A stretch of DNA of 64,000 bases from Diphasiastrum complanatum (taxonomy: Eukaryota; Streptophyta; Lycopodiopsida; Lycopodiales; Lycopodiaceae): the NCBI GenBank assembly GCA_029204225.1, contig CM055092.1, positions 10,197,806 to 10,261,805 on the forward strand. The letters are read 5' to 3'. How positions within the stretch are numbered: position 1 is the first letter of the stretch; each line of letters begins with the position of its first letter. The notes under the pieces are model-generated. The model was not told where the DNA came from. It saw only the letters and a program-made list of their open reading frames with translations, and did no database searches. Both the position numbers and the translations under genes were made by a program. Shown piece after piece: positions 12,701 to 25,700 of this stretch.

Positions 12701-15700
12701 GTGAGTCAATTCATGTCTTTACCAAAATTTTGTCATTGGAAAGCAACAAAGAAGATTTTGTGTTATGTCAAAGGGACACTCGGAAGATAGAAGATCAACA
12801 CATGATATACATTTAATCTTGGAACAAAAGCTATATCTTGGAGTAGCAAAAAGCAGCCAAGGATTGCTTTAGCTTCTACAGAGGCAGAGTATAGGGCTAC
12901 TACATCAGCGACTTGTGAAGCAATTTGGTTACAAAAGATTCTAAAAGATCTTCATATAGAACAAGTTGAACCTACAGTTCTTTGGTGTGATAATAAGAGT
13001 TGCATTCAGCTTGCGAAGCTTTGCCCTTATTGAAGGAAGGGTCCAAAGAGGGTTTGTCCTTGGATTCAGGCTTTTGGCTTTGTTGCTCTCTACGGGTTAT
13101 TGCGTGCATATCGTCAAAAATCCTAACCTTCCCTTTCTTGATGAAAAGGAGGAGAGATTGCTTGAGTTGGTACACTCTGATCTTTGTGGGCCAGTGAAGA
13201 CAATGTCCATTGGAGGAGCATTCTACTTCTTGACTTCATTGACAACTTTTCAAGGACTTGCCTCAATTGGAGTCTCCATCGATCTTGATTGGTAGAGGGT
13301 ATGTCATAGTCTTCATGATGATCCCAATGTTCACCTTGTGATGGAGGTGCTTCTTCAGTATCGATGACTATCTTTGTGAGATCATTTGCTTCTTTCTCTT
13401 CATCACTACAGGGATGAGCTTCATCAAATACAACGTCTACGTAATGTGCATTTTCCGACCATCAAGATCATAGCACCTGTAACCCTTAGTTTGCTCATCA
13501 TAGCCTGTAAAGATGCATTTTAGGGCCTTCACTTGTATCTTGCTTCGTTTACTGTTGGGAATGTGCGCATATAGACAACATCCAAATATTCGTAGGCCAT
13601 CCCACTCTCGGCTTCTTGCCAAAGAATGCTTCTTCTAGATTGCAATTTTGAACAAAAATTGTTGGGCTCCTATTTTGCAAGAATGTTGTTGTGCGCACGG
13701 CTTCACCCCAAAAAGAATCCGCGACTACGATTATGCGATTCTTTCTTTCAACGACTCCATTTTGTCGTTGATTGTGAATTTGATAATCTCGTGCACCTTG
13801 CAAAAATCAATGAAGGCAGTCGAGCAGTACTCACCACCTCCCACGATCAGATCTAAGTGTCTTGATTTTCATTCCTGATTGATTTTCAACTAATCCCTTG
13901 AAATGTCTGAAACACTCAAATGTTTTAGATTTTTCCTTGGTGGATGCTACGTTATTTCGGCAGTTGATTGGTTGTTTAATCTATCTTACTACAACACATC
14001 CAGACATATATTATGCAGTTAGCCGAGTAAGCCAACTTATGGCGAGACTCGGGAAGTGCATTGGAAAGTAGCAAAGTAGGAGGCCAATGTCTCCTAGCAT
14101 TCTTCTCAACCATATCGCTTCCTATGTGGCTAAGCATAGCATTTTATATTGGGCTTACATTGTGGATAAAGCAATTGTCTCTTGCTTCTTACTAGACCAT
14201 GAAAATGCACCATTACCCAAATGAAAGATATAACGTGTGGTGGATGTCATGTCATCTATACAACCTGCCCAGTCTGAATCGACATAGCCTTGTAAAGTTT
14301 GTAAGGCTTGTCCATAAATTGTTGTGCCTTTAACGTAGCGAAAGAAAACCCACTACGATCAAATCAAAATGTAACGGTTAGAGCGCCATTCAGCTAGCAA
14401 AAAATCTTGTGTTCCATGCACGAACAAAACACATAGAATTTTTAGAGAAAATTGTTATCTAATCAAATAGATGTGGTGCATTGCAGGGTAAAAGACTAGC
14501 TAGCAGACGTGTTTACTAAGCCATTAATTGTTGAAAAATTTGAGCTTTTTAGTGAAAAGCTATTTGTATATAAGATATACTAGGACTTAAGGGAGAGTGT
14601 TGGAACAAGTCCAGTTTATCTAGGTTCTTGGCTAGTTCTGCCATAGTTAGCAGTTTGATACATGTTACATCACTTTTGTTTTTACCGTTAGTAAGTGATT
14701 AGAGAGAGTCGGGACACGCGTCCCGTAACGGGGACCAAACCAACTATTGCTGCCAATAAGATCCGTGACATTGGAGGACCTGTACATCCCAATCTTAGTT
14801 AGTTCTTAAAAATCTGAATCCATTTTGAATTTTTTAATCTTGTAAGGTGTACTCGGAGATAATCATCTCTCATATGTACTACAAATGCCAACTCATGGTT
14901 AGTTTTTGAAAAAATTTAGTCCGGTTTGCATGTGTCCTCAAGATACATCTCACATATGTACCTGCACATGCCAAGCCACATCAAAGTATTTGAAATTTCA
15001 TGACGAACATTGTGCAGGTCATCCAGGTATACACAAGACTTTAGACTTCATCAAGAGAGAGTTTTATTGGCTGCAACTGTGCTGGGGGGTTGTTTTTAAA
15101 TAAATCTTCAAGTCATGAATGAGGTTAAAGGAGAAGAAGATATGTATTTGAGGCTAACCATAAGCCTGAAAATTTGGTTATCTCTATCCTGAATGTTCAA
15201 GTCTTTGTGGCGCTATTTTTTTTTGGTGGTATGGCAAGTTGTGAGCGTTCTTCTCGGTTTTCTTTTGCGTGCATTTTCATGATTTTTGTGCTTATGTTTG
15301 AGTAGAACTGAATATCATTTGGATTTTGATCAACTTTGTCATCTTTCTTTTTGCATTTGATGTTTAGTTGTTTGATGAACTTGATGCCAATCACTCTCTC
15401 TTTGCAATAGTGACTAGTCATTTTTAATTTCGACATTGAACATGAATAGTATCTTCCCTAAACTTTTATTATTTTCATTATCCAAAGGGTTTTATTTGTT
15501 ATACACAGATATGTAATGCAGTTGCTGTGGCGCGGATCATGAATGTTACCCTTATCATTCCATTGATGAAGCAAGACCAGATTTGGAAAGATCAAACGTG
15601 AGTTGCTCATTTGAAAACCTATAAGATTTGCATAAAAGTATCTGGCTTGTGAGAATGCTAATTTTTATATGATATGTTTCTTGTAGCCATAGTTTGATAC

Positions 15701-15877
15701 ATTATGTAGCAAAGCTTGACGTAAATTGTGAAATATTAAACCCTTTCAAGGATAGCTTGTGATAGGCTGAAAAGCACACTGCTTATAGTAATTAGCTGAA
15801 GGAATCTTTTTTTCATGAAAGTTGTTGCTTTTTTGTTATTTGAATTTTGGTCTTTGAGGTTGTTGGTCTGAATGGAG

Positions 15878-15924
<47 letters not shown>

Positions 15925-18900
15925 TGCTGCTGCTCGCTGCTCTACTGCCGCTGGCCCTCCATCGCTACCCTGCCATCGCTGGCCCTCCATCGCTACCTTG
16001 CCATAGCTACCCTCCCATCGCTACCTGACCTGCCATACCTGTCCCTCCCATCTGCCATCGCTATCCGTCCCCTCCTGCCATCGCTACCTGTCTCCCTCGA
16101 TATCCGCCCATCTCCTCGCTACCTGTGCCCGTCCCTATCCCTACCCTCCCTTTTGCCTCCTGACCCGCTCCTGCTGCCCCCTCGCTACCTGTCCCTGTCC
16201 CTGCCCTTCCTTTTGCCTGTCCTTTTGCCTTTCCTCTAACCCTTTTCCCTCATTAATCCTGTATCTAGCTGTGGTACTATGGCTGATTGGCAATCTGTGA
16301 ATCGGAAGGGGAAGAAAACCCCTCCCCTTCTCCCTTTTCTTCTCAGCCATCCCTACTACAGCTCCAAATCCCTTTACCTTGCCCCCTCCCTCTCCTGCTT
16401 CCTCTCCCTCGCCCCTACCCTCCACTCTCGCAAGCTCCACCTCTTCTCCTACTGCCACTACCCCCTCTACTCTTTCTTCCTCCTCTCCCTCTTTCACCCC
16501 TTCATCTTCATCCCCCCCCATTGTCTCCGTCTCTTTCAGCTGAATTTTTGTCTAGTTTCCCCCGTATCATTGATTCTCTTCATGAGGACAAGGCATCCTT
16601 GCTTGCAATCATTAAGAAACAAGCATTCCAAGTCTCCACTCTGGAGAACACGGTCTTAGCCCTACAGGGCAAAGTTGGCATTCTTGAGGTTGATGTTACT
16701 TACCTCAAGAATGAACTGGAATCAGATGAAGGAGAAGAAGAAGGAAGCGGCAATGCAGATTCAGAAGACAAGTCAAAGCAGCTGCAAGAACGGGTTCACT
16801 CCTTGGAGCAACAACTTGAGCAATCGAAGAGTTCTTGGGACGACGTGCTCAAGGGTTCTAAGCAGGTTATTTCTGAATCTATTCAAAACACCAAAAACGA
16901 GATCTCAAGGCCCTCAATGTCAGGGTTAGGGGAGCTCCTTTTGCGGGGTCGTGGCTGAGGCAAATGCTTTTATTCATTCCACCTTTGGTCTCAAAGAGGA
17001 TGTCATATCTGCTGCTTGGGTGGGTAAGCTCCAACCCACCACAGTGTTTCTGCGATTCAAGGATGCTTTGCTTCGTCAAAATGTTTTGCGTAAAAGAGGC
17101 TGCCTGAAGGGGTCTACTATTTTTATGGATGAAGACTTGATGCCCATTCAATGGACTGAGAGAAAGAAAATCATCGCAGATGCTAAGGCCATTGGTTTCC
17201 GGACTCTCTTTCGAGACAGACGCCCGGTCTTGGTTAAAATTGCAGAACTTAAAATTCAGATTCTTCTCCCTCTCCTACGTGAGAGATGTTTTGAGCTACG
17301 ACCATTTATTTCCTCTTTTGCGTGAGAGATGAGTTTTCTTTACATAGCGATTTACGTTTTAAGTTTTAATTTTAGTCTAGTTTTCTGTTGACGGCACTGT
17401 CCCGTCCGAGTTCCATTTACTGTGTTGTACTACCTCTTCAGTCTTATATGCCTTTTGGCATGGAAAAGACATTAATGAAGCTTTCTTTCTTTCTTCTTTC
17501 TCTCTCTCTCTCTCTCTCTCTTCTTTGAGTGAAGTGGACTTTGAGGAGCATTTTGTCTTCAGATGCCCTATGTACTATTAGATTAGAGCTCTCACCCATC
17601 CTAGCCACTTTACTTAATCGTGTTGTTGTCTCTGGTTTCCCCCACTCCTGGTGTACTAATATTATCTATCCCATCCACAAAAATGGTGACCCCATGAATC
17701 CTGGTAACTACTGTACTATCATGACTGGCCATGTCCTAGCGAAGCTTTATGGTACTATACTTTAGGCAGTAATCAGCTCTCGAGACCAGGAGACTACACG
17801 CATTGGGACAAGTTGGCTTTCGTGCTCACCATTCTACTACAAATCATGTCTTCACTCTTTGAGCTATCATTGAGGAAGCCATACATAGAAGACAAAGGGT
17901 TTATTGTTGGTTTGTTGACTTCAAGAAAGCCTTTGATTCTGTTCCACGTTTTCTTCTCATCCAATGACTACATGATCTTGGCTTCTCTATTGACACAATT
18001 CTAGCTGAGATGGCACTTTACGAGCGAGTCCTTGGATTTGGCATTTCAGAGCATATATGGAGCACCATCGGGGTGAAGCAGGGTTGTTCCCTCTCACCTA
18101 CACTATTTGGACTATATATTGATGAGCTTGAGAGAGTCATCGAGCAGAGTGGTGGTACAAGTTGCAGGCCTGGGGATATTCTGATTGTCATTCTCCTATA
18201 TGCAGATGATGTAACTTTAGTCTCCTCAACTAGATTGTTTATAGAGACAGTTGGACAGTCTCCATGATTTTTGCACCAGATCGGGCTTGCAAGTTAATAT
18301 TTAGAAGACCAAAGTTATGGTCTTCAACACATCTAGGGCCTTGATGCAGAGACAAGAGCTTATTCTAGATGGACAGCCATTGGAGATTGTGTCATCCTAC
18401 ACCTATCTTGGGGTTTCTCCTATATTTGGTATGAGACATGCAGCTAGAGCCAGACTTGGGAAGGGACGTGCCTCCTTGGTCCAACTTGAGCGAGTTTGCT
18501 TTCAGAGATTTATTTGGGACGCCTCGAGTAAGTGTTAGCTATTTGATGCTTTTGTCTCCCCTACCACATTGTATGCTGCAGAGGCTTGGTGTCCAGGGCT
18601 CACCTCAGTTGGTTGGGCTAGTATCTCATGTTTACAGGTCTTGATGCTATTGCAGATGATGTGGGCTAAGGCCTCTGTCCTGCACCAAATTATTCTAGCA
18701 GAGATTGTTGTTCCACCTCTACAGCTTGATGCCATCTTCCATCTCATCACATATATACAGCGCCTCAAATTGCTTCCCTTCGATGCACATGCATCACTCA
18801 TATCATCTCAGCACCTTCATAGTTTGGACTATCACTTATCATGGTTCTCAAAGGCATCACATCTACTAGATACCTTTGGCATCTCTATCACAGACCTTCC

Positions 18901-19713
18901 ATCAGGTACCCACAATTATATGAGGCGTTTTCTATAGAGCATATCTTCGTCATACATGGGAGGGCCAACCTGACTATTACAGGACTCACTTCTTGGAGAT
19001 GGATGACTTTGGATTATCCCATGGTTTGAGATTCAGACTGGGTCAGCTACGAGTCTCATCACATCAGCGTGAGATTGAGGTTGGACGTTTCCATGGTACC
19101 CCACAAGAGCAGCGGATCTGCCAGATATGCTCACTGTCTGAGGTGGAGTCCGAGGAGCAATTTTTTTTTCACATGTCCAGTCTACTATAAGATTAAAGGG
19201 AGATACCATTGCCTCTTCTGAGATGCTCGGGTCACACTGCGGTCCCTTATAGCATATGATGATCCATGATGCGTTGCACTTATGATTAGAGAGATGTTCT
19301 TGCGACGACAGGACCTATGCCAGCCACCTGCGCATCTTGATACACAACTGTAGATCACACATCGTTTTTCTCCCGCAGGATATCGCAGACGGACCTTGGA
19401 TCGGATGACAGCGATGACAACAGTGACTTTTACCGACATATAGACCAGAGGGGACGTACTAACAACATTTAACGAGACCACCTCCAAGCGTTATCCCCAT
19501 CACATCTTTCTTTGACAATAGCAGTATTTGAGGACAGCGAGATATACCATATCATATTGGCAGCCGGACTCTCTTGCATACTCTATCTTTGTAGTGTAGT
19601 ACACATGCTTTTCTTTTCTATTATGGAGATGTTTCATCCGCTCCCGCTGTACCACACACTTGATATGTAGTTTTTTCGTCTTATATGCCTATTGGCATGG
19701 AAAAGACATTAAT

Positions 19714-19788
<75 letters not shown>

Positions 19789-22700
19789 CTGTGGACAATG
19801 CTCCTTACTGATGTACTTTTTATTTGTCTCATATACCCAAGGGTATTTTATAGACATTAATACAATTCAATTCAATTCAATTCTCCCTCCCATTTGGCGG
19901 TTTTTGGCGTGAGTTCGTCCCCCATCCCTTCTGACATATCTATGTATATGCACCGAATATTTCACGACTGTATATAAAAAGAACCCAACACCGTTCCTAT
20001 CACCATGTCTCCTAGACCCTCCGACTTCTCGTTGTTCCCCCCTTGATGGTGATAGGCTTAAAAGTAATGGGCTTGTGATGTTGAGAACCTTTGAGGTTGA
20101 ATTGCGTATCCACGCTGCGGATATAATTTCTCTTGTGCTTGCCATTCTTCTCCATCTTTTAATCTATGGTTTTTGTTCTTCTTAGTGTACCAATCTCATT
20201 CATCCTATCAATAAAAGAGGTGTAGAAAGCTACCACACCAAGTGGGCGAGCCTCACAAGAATGCATTTCACTATGATTTCACGCATGATATGGGTCAGGC
20301 TCTCTTTTCTACATGAGATTGTCCTATTCGAATTCCTGGATGCAGTTTATGACTTGATCTTTCCATGATATCTGGACCTAGGGTCATCCCATATAGTCAA
20401 GATCAATTTGGGACAACTTAGGGTGTCCTCTCATTAGCGTCATGTGGAGATAGGCATCTTCTAGGGGATCCCCTAAGGTTGTTAGGATATGTCACTTGTG
20501 TACCATGGGGGAGGTTGAGATGGGATCATGGTCTTTTTATGTCCTATGAATAATGAGATGAGAGGGAGGTATGACAGCCTCCTTCTAGATTAGCTAGTCA
20601 CGTGTCGCTCATGGTTACCATATGATGATCATATATGTGTAGCCTTTATGATCGAGAGATGTTTCAGCTTGCTCGATAGATACACGACCTTGTCTTACCA
20701 CCTTTGTCTCCAGGCACAAATTTTGAGGTGGAGTTATTTAGATTAGAGACCATGGCATAGGCCTTTAAGACCTGCAACCTTGAGAGTTAGTTGTCATTCT
20801 CCACGGACACGTGTGTGTCCAGTATGCTGTTTGACCTCATCATCGTCGTCATCTTCATCCACTATCATGACTTTTGTCAAATGATTATCCTAGAACTCTG
20901 CATGATGTTATGATCGTGGACATAGTTGATACATATTTAGATAGTTGATTCATGGGTGCTCTTTTGTGAGTACTCTTATTTGTTTTACTCAATATAGAAT
21001 CATAGTTTATGGCTGCATACAATTTCCAAGTTGTTGTAATGATTTGAGCTCAAAAAAAGGAAGATGCTGTAAACAGAAAGTGGAGTGAGCAGTGAAGCTA
21101 TATTCTTTGTAAGAATGGTAAGGTTGAAACAGAGCAGTCGCTTTGCTTTCATTGTAATAGCCTGAAAGCGTGTCGTGAGGAGTTCAAAAAGCTTTTTTTT
21201 TGGATAGCGTCTCTAGAATTTCTCTACAAGAGGAGCTAAGCATGCTAGAAAGTTTCATTGCTAAAACTCAGATAAAGCAAAAGCGTTTGCATGGGTCTTC
21301 CGATTGTATGGATGCATATGTAAATCATCGTGAATCTCTTAGTCGAACTATTTTGCTTGACATTTGAAGTTGATAGATTGACATCGAACATTAGGCATGC
21401 ATGGTTGAGAAAACCTCTAAAAAAGCCACCTCTCTAATGGCAGAAATGATCTCGGCTACATAAACAATAGATAGAATTATCGAATGATAAGCTGTACATT
21501 GCATTATTGTAGTAAAGTATTACTTTGTGAAATTATCTAGCACGACTCCTAGAGCTCAATGGTTTTCTTTTTCAAAAGGACTCAAAAATCTTCCTAGTTT
21601 GCTACAACTATAATGGAACAATCTTATGAGCGCACACACATTGTGCTAATGCCCCTACATAGGTTTTGACTTTCTACAAGTAAATTCTTTGCAAATTTTG
21701 GAAGTAGCTTGCAATTAATTTTCAAAACATGCAAGAAATTTGTGAGCTACTTGCAAATTCACAAATATTTTAGTCATAAACTGCCAAAGCCATAGACTTT
21801 CTTGACAATGTACATATTTATCTATAGACTTGAATATCAGTCTACCAAAACCTTGCCATGATAGCTTGGTGTTGTATAGCAAGGCCCTACACAAGCTATA
21901 GATGTGGTGTAAACAAGTAAAATTTAAGGATACTCACACTTGGAGGATACACAACTGCCTTCTATCGTCTTCATCAAGTTTACAGGATCGTGTCAAGTTA
22001 TCATTGTGTAATGGGTCTAAATTAGTTGTTTGAGGGGACGTTCAAGTACGGATGACTTTATCTACTATAGTATGTCCATGAAATGTAACCTTGTGTTGTG
22101 AAATAGTGTCAATATGGGGCCCAAGTGCCAAATATAAATGTAAGTAATCTATGATTTTCTATACCCGTCTTGAGGTGCTATTTAAATGAGCTCTTACTAG
22201 CAAATTGGTAATTTGGTAGAGGCCTAATTCTCCCACTTGCATGTTGGTGTCTTGAGGGCCCTAGTAGGGCACATATACCCTCTAACCTGAATTATGAGCA
22301 CATAAGTATGTGGGCTCCTACCTTGAGGTTCTAGGATTTAATGGTGTCGAGTGGTCTGGTGGCTGCCCCCCAAAAACATAGTATGTACTTTGCACTTGTG
22401 TTGATTATGAAGTTATGCTGTGTTTTGAAGCAATGACACATTGTATTCTACCTTTTTTTTGATCATGTATGACTGAATTCAATCCTCCGACCTCATTTTT
22501 TTGGATTCTAACATAAGAGCGATGCTAATTTAAATTCTCTTGATTGTGAAGGACAGACGCTTTGAAGACGTGTTTGATGTGGATCATTTCATAAACTATC
22601 TGAAAGATGATGTGCGAATAGTAAAGGACATACCGTCGTGGCTACCAGATAGAGGTGATTTGTACACTAGTCTCAGGTTAGTCTTTTTTAATGCTAACTT

Positions 22701-25700
22701 TTCCTCAAATCTTGTTGTCAGCCATAAATGCTATCACAAGGTTGTACATCCTTCTCGAAAGCAATTTCTTTTTTCCAAAAGCCAGTATAGTCTTGACAGG
22801 GATTGTTGTGTATTAGCGAGGCAACATGATCATTGGGTTGTTTCTTTATCAATAGTATGTGGATATTTGACGTTTCATCTTTGCTCAGTAGTTACTTCAC
22901 ACTTGTATTACTATTATCAGAGATTCTCTGCTGATACATTATGTTCTATACTAGCTCTCATAGCTTCACTGGCGGCCGTGATTCTTTTCGTGGTTCCTCT
23001 CACATTTATTGGAACCATCCACAACAATGATATTCCAAGTCATCATTCATTTTTAGACTCCACTTTTTGAGACACCCAACTTTTTATATGTTACAGAGTA
23101 TCAGAGGTTCATATATTAGTAGTATAGTTCCGAGAGCCAAGACCATATAGTTCAGAGATATTAAGAGACAAACACAGTTTGAAGATGATCATTGGAAATT
23201 TGTAGATGAGCTTCCTGATACTTGGAATTGAAAAGCATTTGCGACAGAGACTTAATTGATATGAGAATTCCATATGTAGCTTGGTTGAGGATGTAGAAGA
23301 GGAGGTTTACATGTTTCCCCATAACAATATCCATATCACTTGCTCAAAGTTGACCTTTTTTAGCAACTTCTAGGATTCTTGTTGAGTTCATATGAACAGA
23401 ATATCTCTGCCTTGTGAAATCAATCTCTTTTCTCCCTCAATAATTCCCTCTCTTCCACATGCACTGTTGTAATTAACTTGCAGTGGTTGATGACATGGCA
23501 ATTCCTGTTTCCCATAACCTATTTTTCAATCATGGTTTCCTGTTTCCCTGGGGGTCCTCATTTCCCGGGTGGGAAATGTTTTGCAAAAACTAAGTTTGGG
23601 CTAGTATGGATCCTTTTGTTTCAAGGAGTCTACTTTTATGTTATATGCATGCCTGGCATCGTCAGCTAGCCTGACCTTCTCTTTGGCAGCTGGTGTTAAC
23701 ACATATTTGCTAGTTACATAGTTGCATTGGGTACAACATTGGGCTGTATAATTGTCTTCTTCTCTTGTCTTGCAGTCATTTGTTTTAGCAATTCCTCTTA
23801 CCTTTGGTGGCTATATTGGCGCTTTTCTTTCTTATGGATTAGCTTACAGGTGACAATGTTTCAAACTAGTGATATGTTTTTAGCAAGCCCGTACTGCCAT
23901 TATATGTTATTTGTGGTCCATATACTTAGCTCAGGCTCTATCTGCATTTTATGGTTCAGTTGCAGTAGTCTCGACTTGGTATTCATGGACCCTTCATGTA
24001 CTTGAGCTCTCTTAGCGCTTCCTGATCCCGTTCTAGTCAAAATTTTATACTCTTTGCTAGTCAAAATTTCAGGGAGCTTCCATTCATAGTTGGAGTTATT
24101 TGTTGCTACCTTTATGTCACAACTTTTTTCCATACGAATGGCTTGAATTTTGTCTATATTTTGTGAGTCTGTATGGTACCTCTTTTACTGCACTCCAGTG
24201 GCACTGCCATCTTAAGAAATCTATGGTACTTAAGTACTTCATGGGTAATCACTATTTGTCATCTCTGAGGCAACATTGATATGTATACATATAATTCATG
24301 GCATTTCCTTCTTAGGCAGCTAGCTTCTAGCGTTCTTCATCATCTATACATTCTGAGCTTATGTCATCCTTTTGCTATACACAACACAACTTTATTTGGC
24401 CCTGTTTGAGGTTTAATGGCATATGAGACACAATTTTTTTCGCTGCATATAGTATGGCATGTATTTGCCCTAAAAATTCTTCGGTGACTTCTTTTAGGTT
24501 TGAAGCATTTTTATGTTTCTTGCTTCTTCAGTGTGACACTCCTGGTTCTTTGCCTACGTGCCGACATTCACTCATTAGCGACTTTTATGGTATATGTAGT
24601 GAGTGAATTGTGATTTTTGTCATGTTTCTGTGGGTTCTTCTTCCAACATATGCATTTTCAGTGACATCTTTAATGTATGCATTTTGCAGCATTTTCTTTA
24701 TACTAACAGAATGAACAGTGTCTTTTATAGTTTGTCTATGATCCCTACAATGAGCAGTGGATCTGTGGCACTTTTGTTAGAAATTAATGGATTAATCAAT
24801 TAATTGTAGAGGCCAGCCTGCGAGCTAGTTCAAAGGCCTATTTTTATTTTTAGTATAAGTTAAAGTCTAAGGTTGACTGGGTACCTAAGTTAGTATCAAT
24901 TTTGGTAGAAAAGTATAGAATACTATCTTATGATCAAGTAGGCATAGATTGCTATTTTTGAGACACCGTAATTAGCATAATTGCTTTTACCAAATGGTAT
25001 AGTAGGCAAATAGCTTTTGCTTTAAAGCAAGGCCAGTCTCTATAAGAGTAGATGGGCGCCCTCCTTCATAATAAGTCAGTTCATTGTTTATGAAGCATAG
25101 CTTCTTGTAATTTCTCTTCTTCAATAAAGTTTCTTCTTCCACTTGGTGTTTTTGAGAATCACTTCGATTCTATCAACTATCTATTTTGATTTGTCCCTTA
25201 GCGTTTGGATAAGGTCACTTAAATCTTATTATCTTGGCATTGGCAGTTGCGTGTTCTTGCTCAACCTTATCGGGCTCCTGGATGTAATTTGTTGGACCTC
25301 CTAGTAAGCTATGAATAAGCATAATGTCACCTGATTGGGTAGATTGATTGCTTAGGCACAATCGTGTTTGAACCATAGCTTCACATAAGGTTGTGTATTA
25401 TCATGATCCTCATGGAAAGTGTCATGATTGATAAGTATCATTACACTATTATTGTCTATTGTTTTTTTTTAGTGTTTTATTTGCAGTAGCTAAGTCAACA
25501 TTCTTGATGTTTTTGTTTTGTTGTCATACAACATTAAGGGCTAAATCTATCATACAATATACCACAGGATCTCTATTTTCTGAACGGAAGCTCATTTGAA
25601 TAAAAGCTTCTTGTGGCTTGCTTTTGTTTTGTAGGAAAGATTGTCTGTGGTTATATTTGTTTAGTTACTTAGTTTTTACTAATTTATCTACTTGTTTTCA

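Noticed and set aside
15847-16239. Long leucine/serine/proline-rich open frames in the CT-rich region
   Set aside because: They are translations of CT microsatellite and C-rich repeats in the LINE leader; composition alone keeps them open.
22677-23070. Extension of the exon frame at 22,557 into following sequence
   Set aside because: The family match stops exactly at the GTTAGT donor and resumes in phase at 25,716, so the extension is intron.
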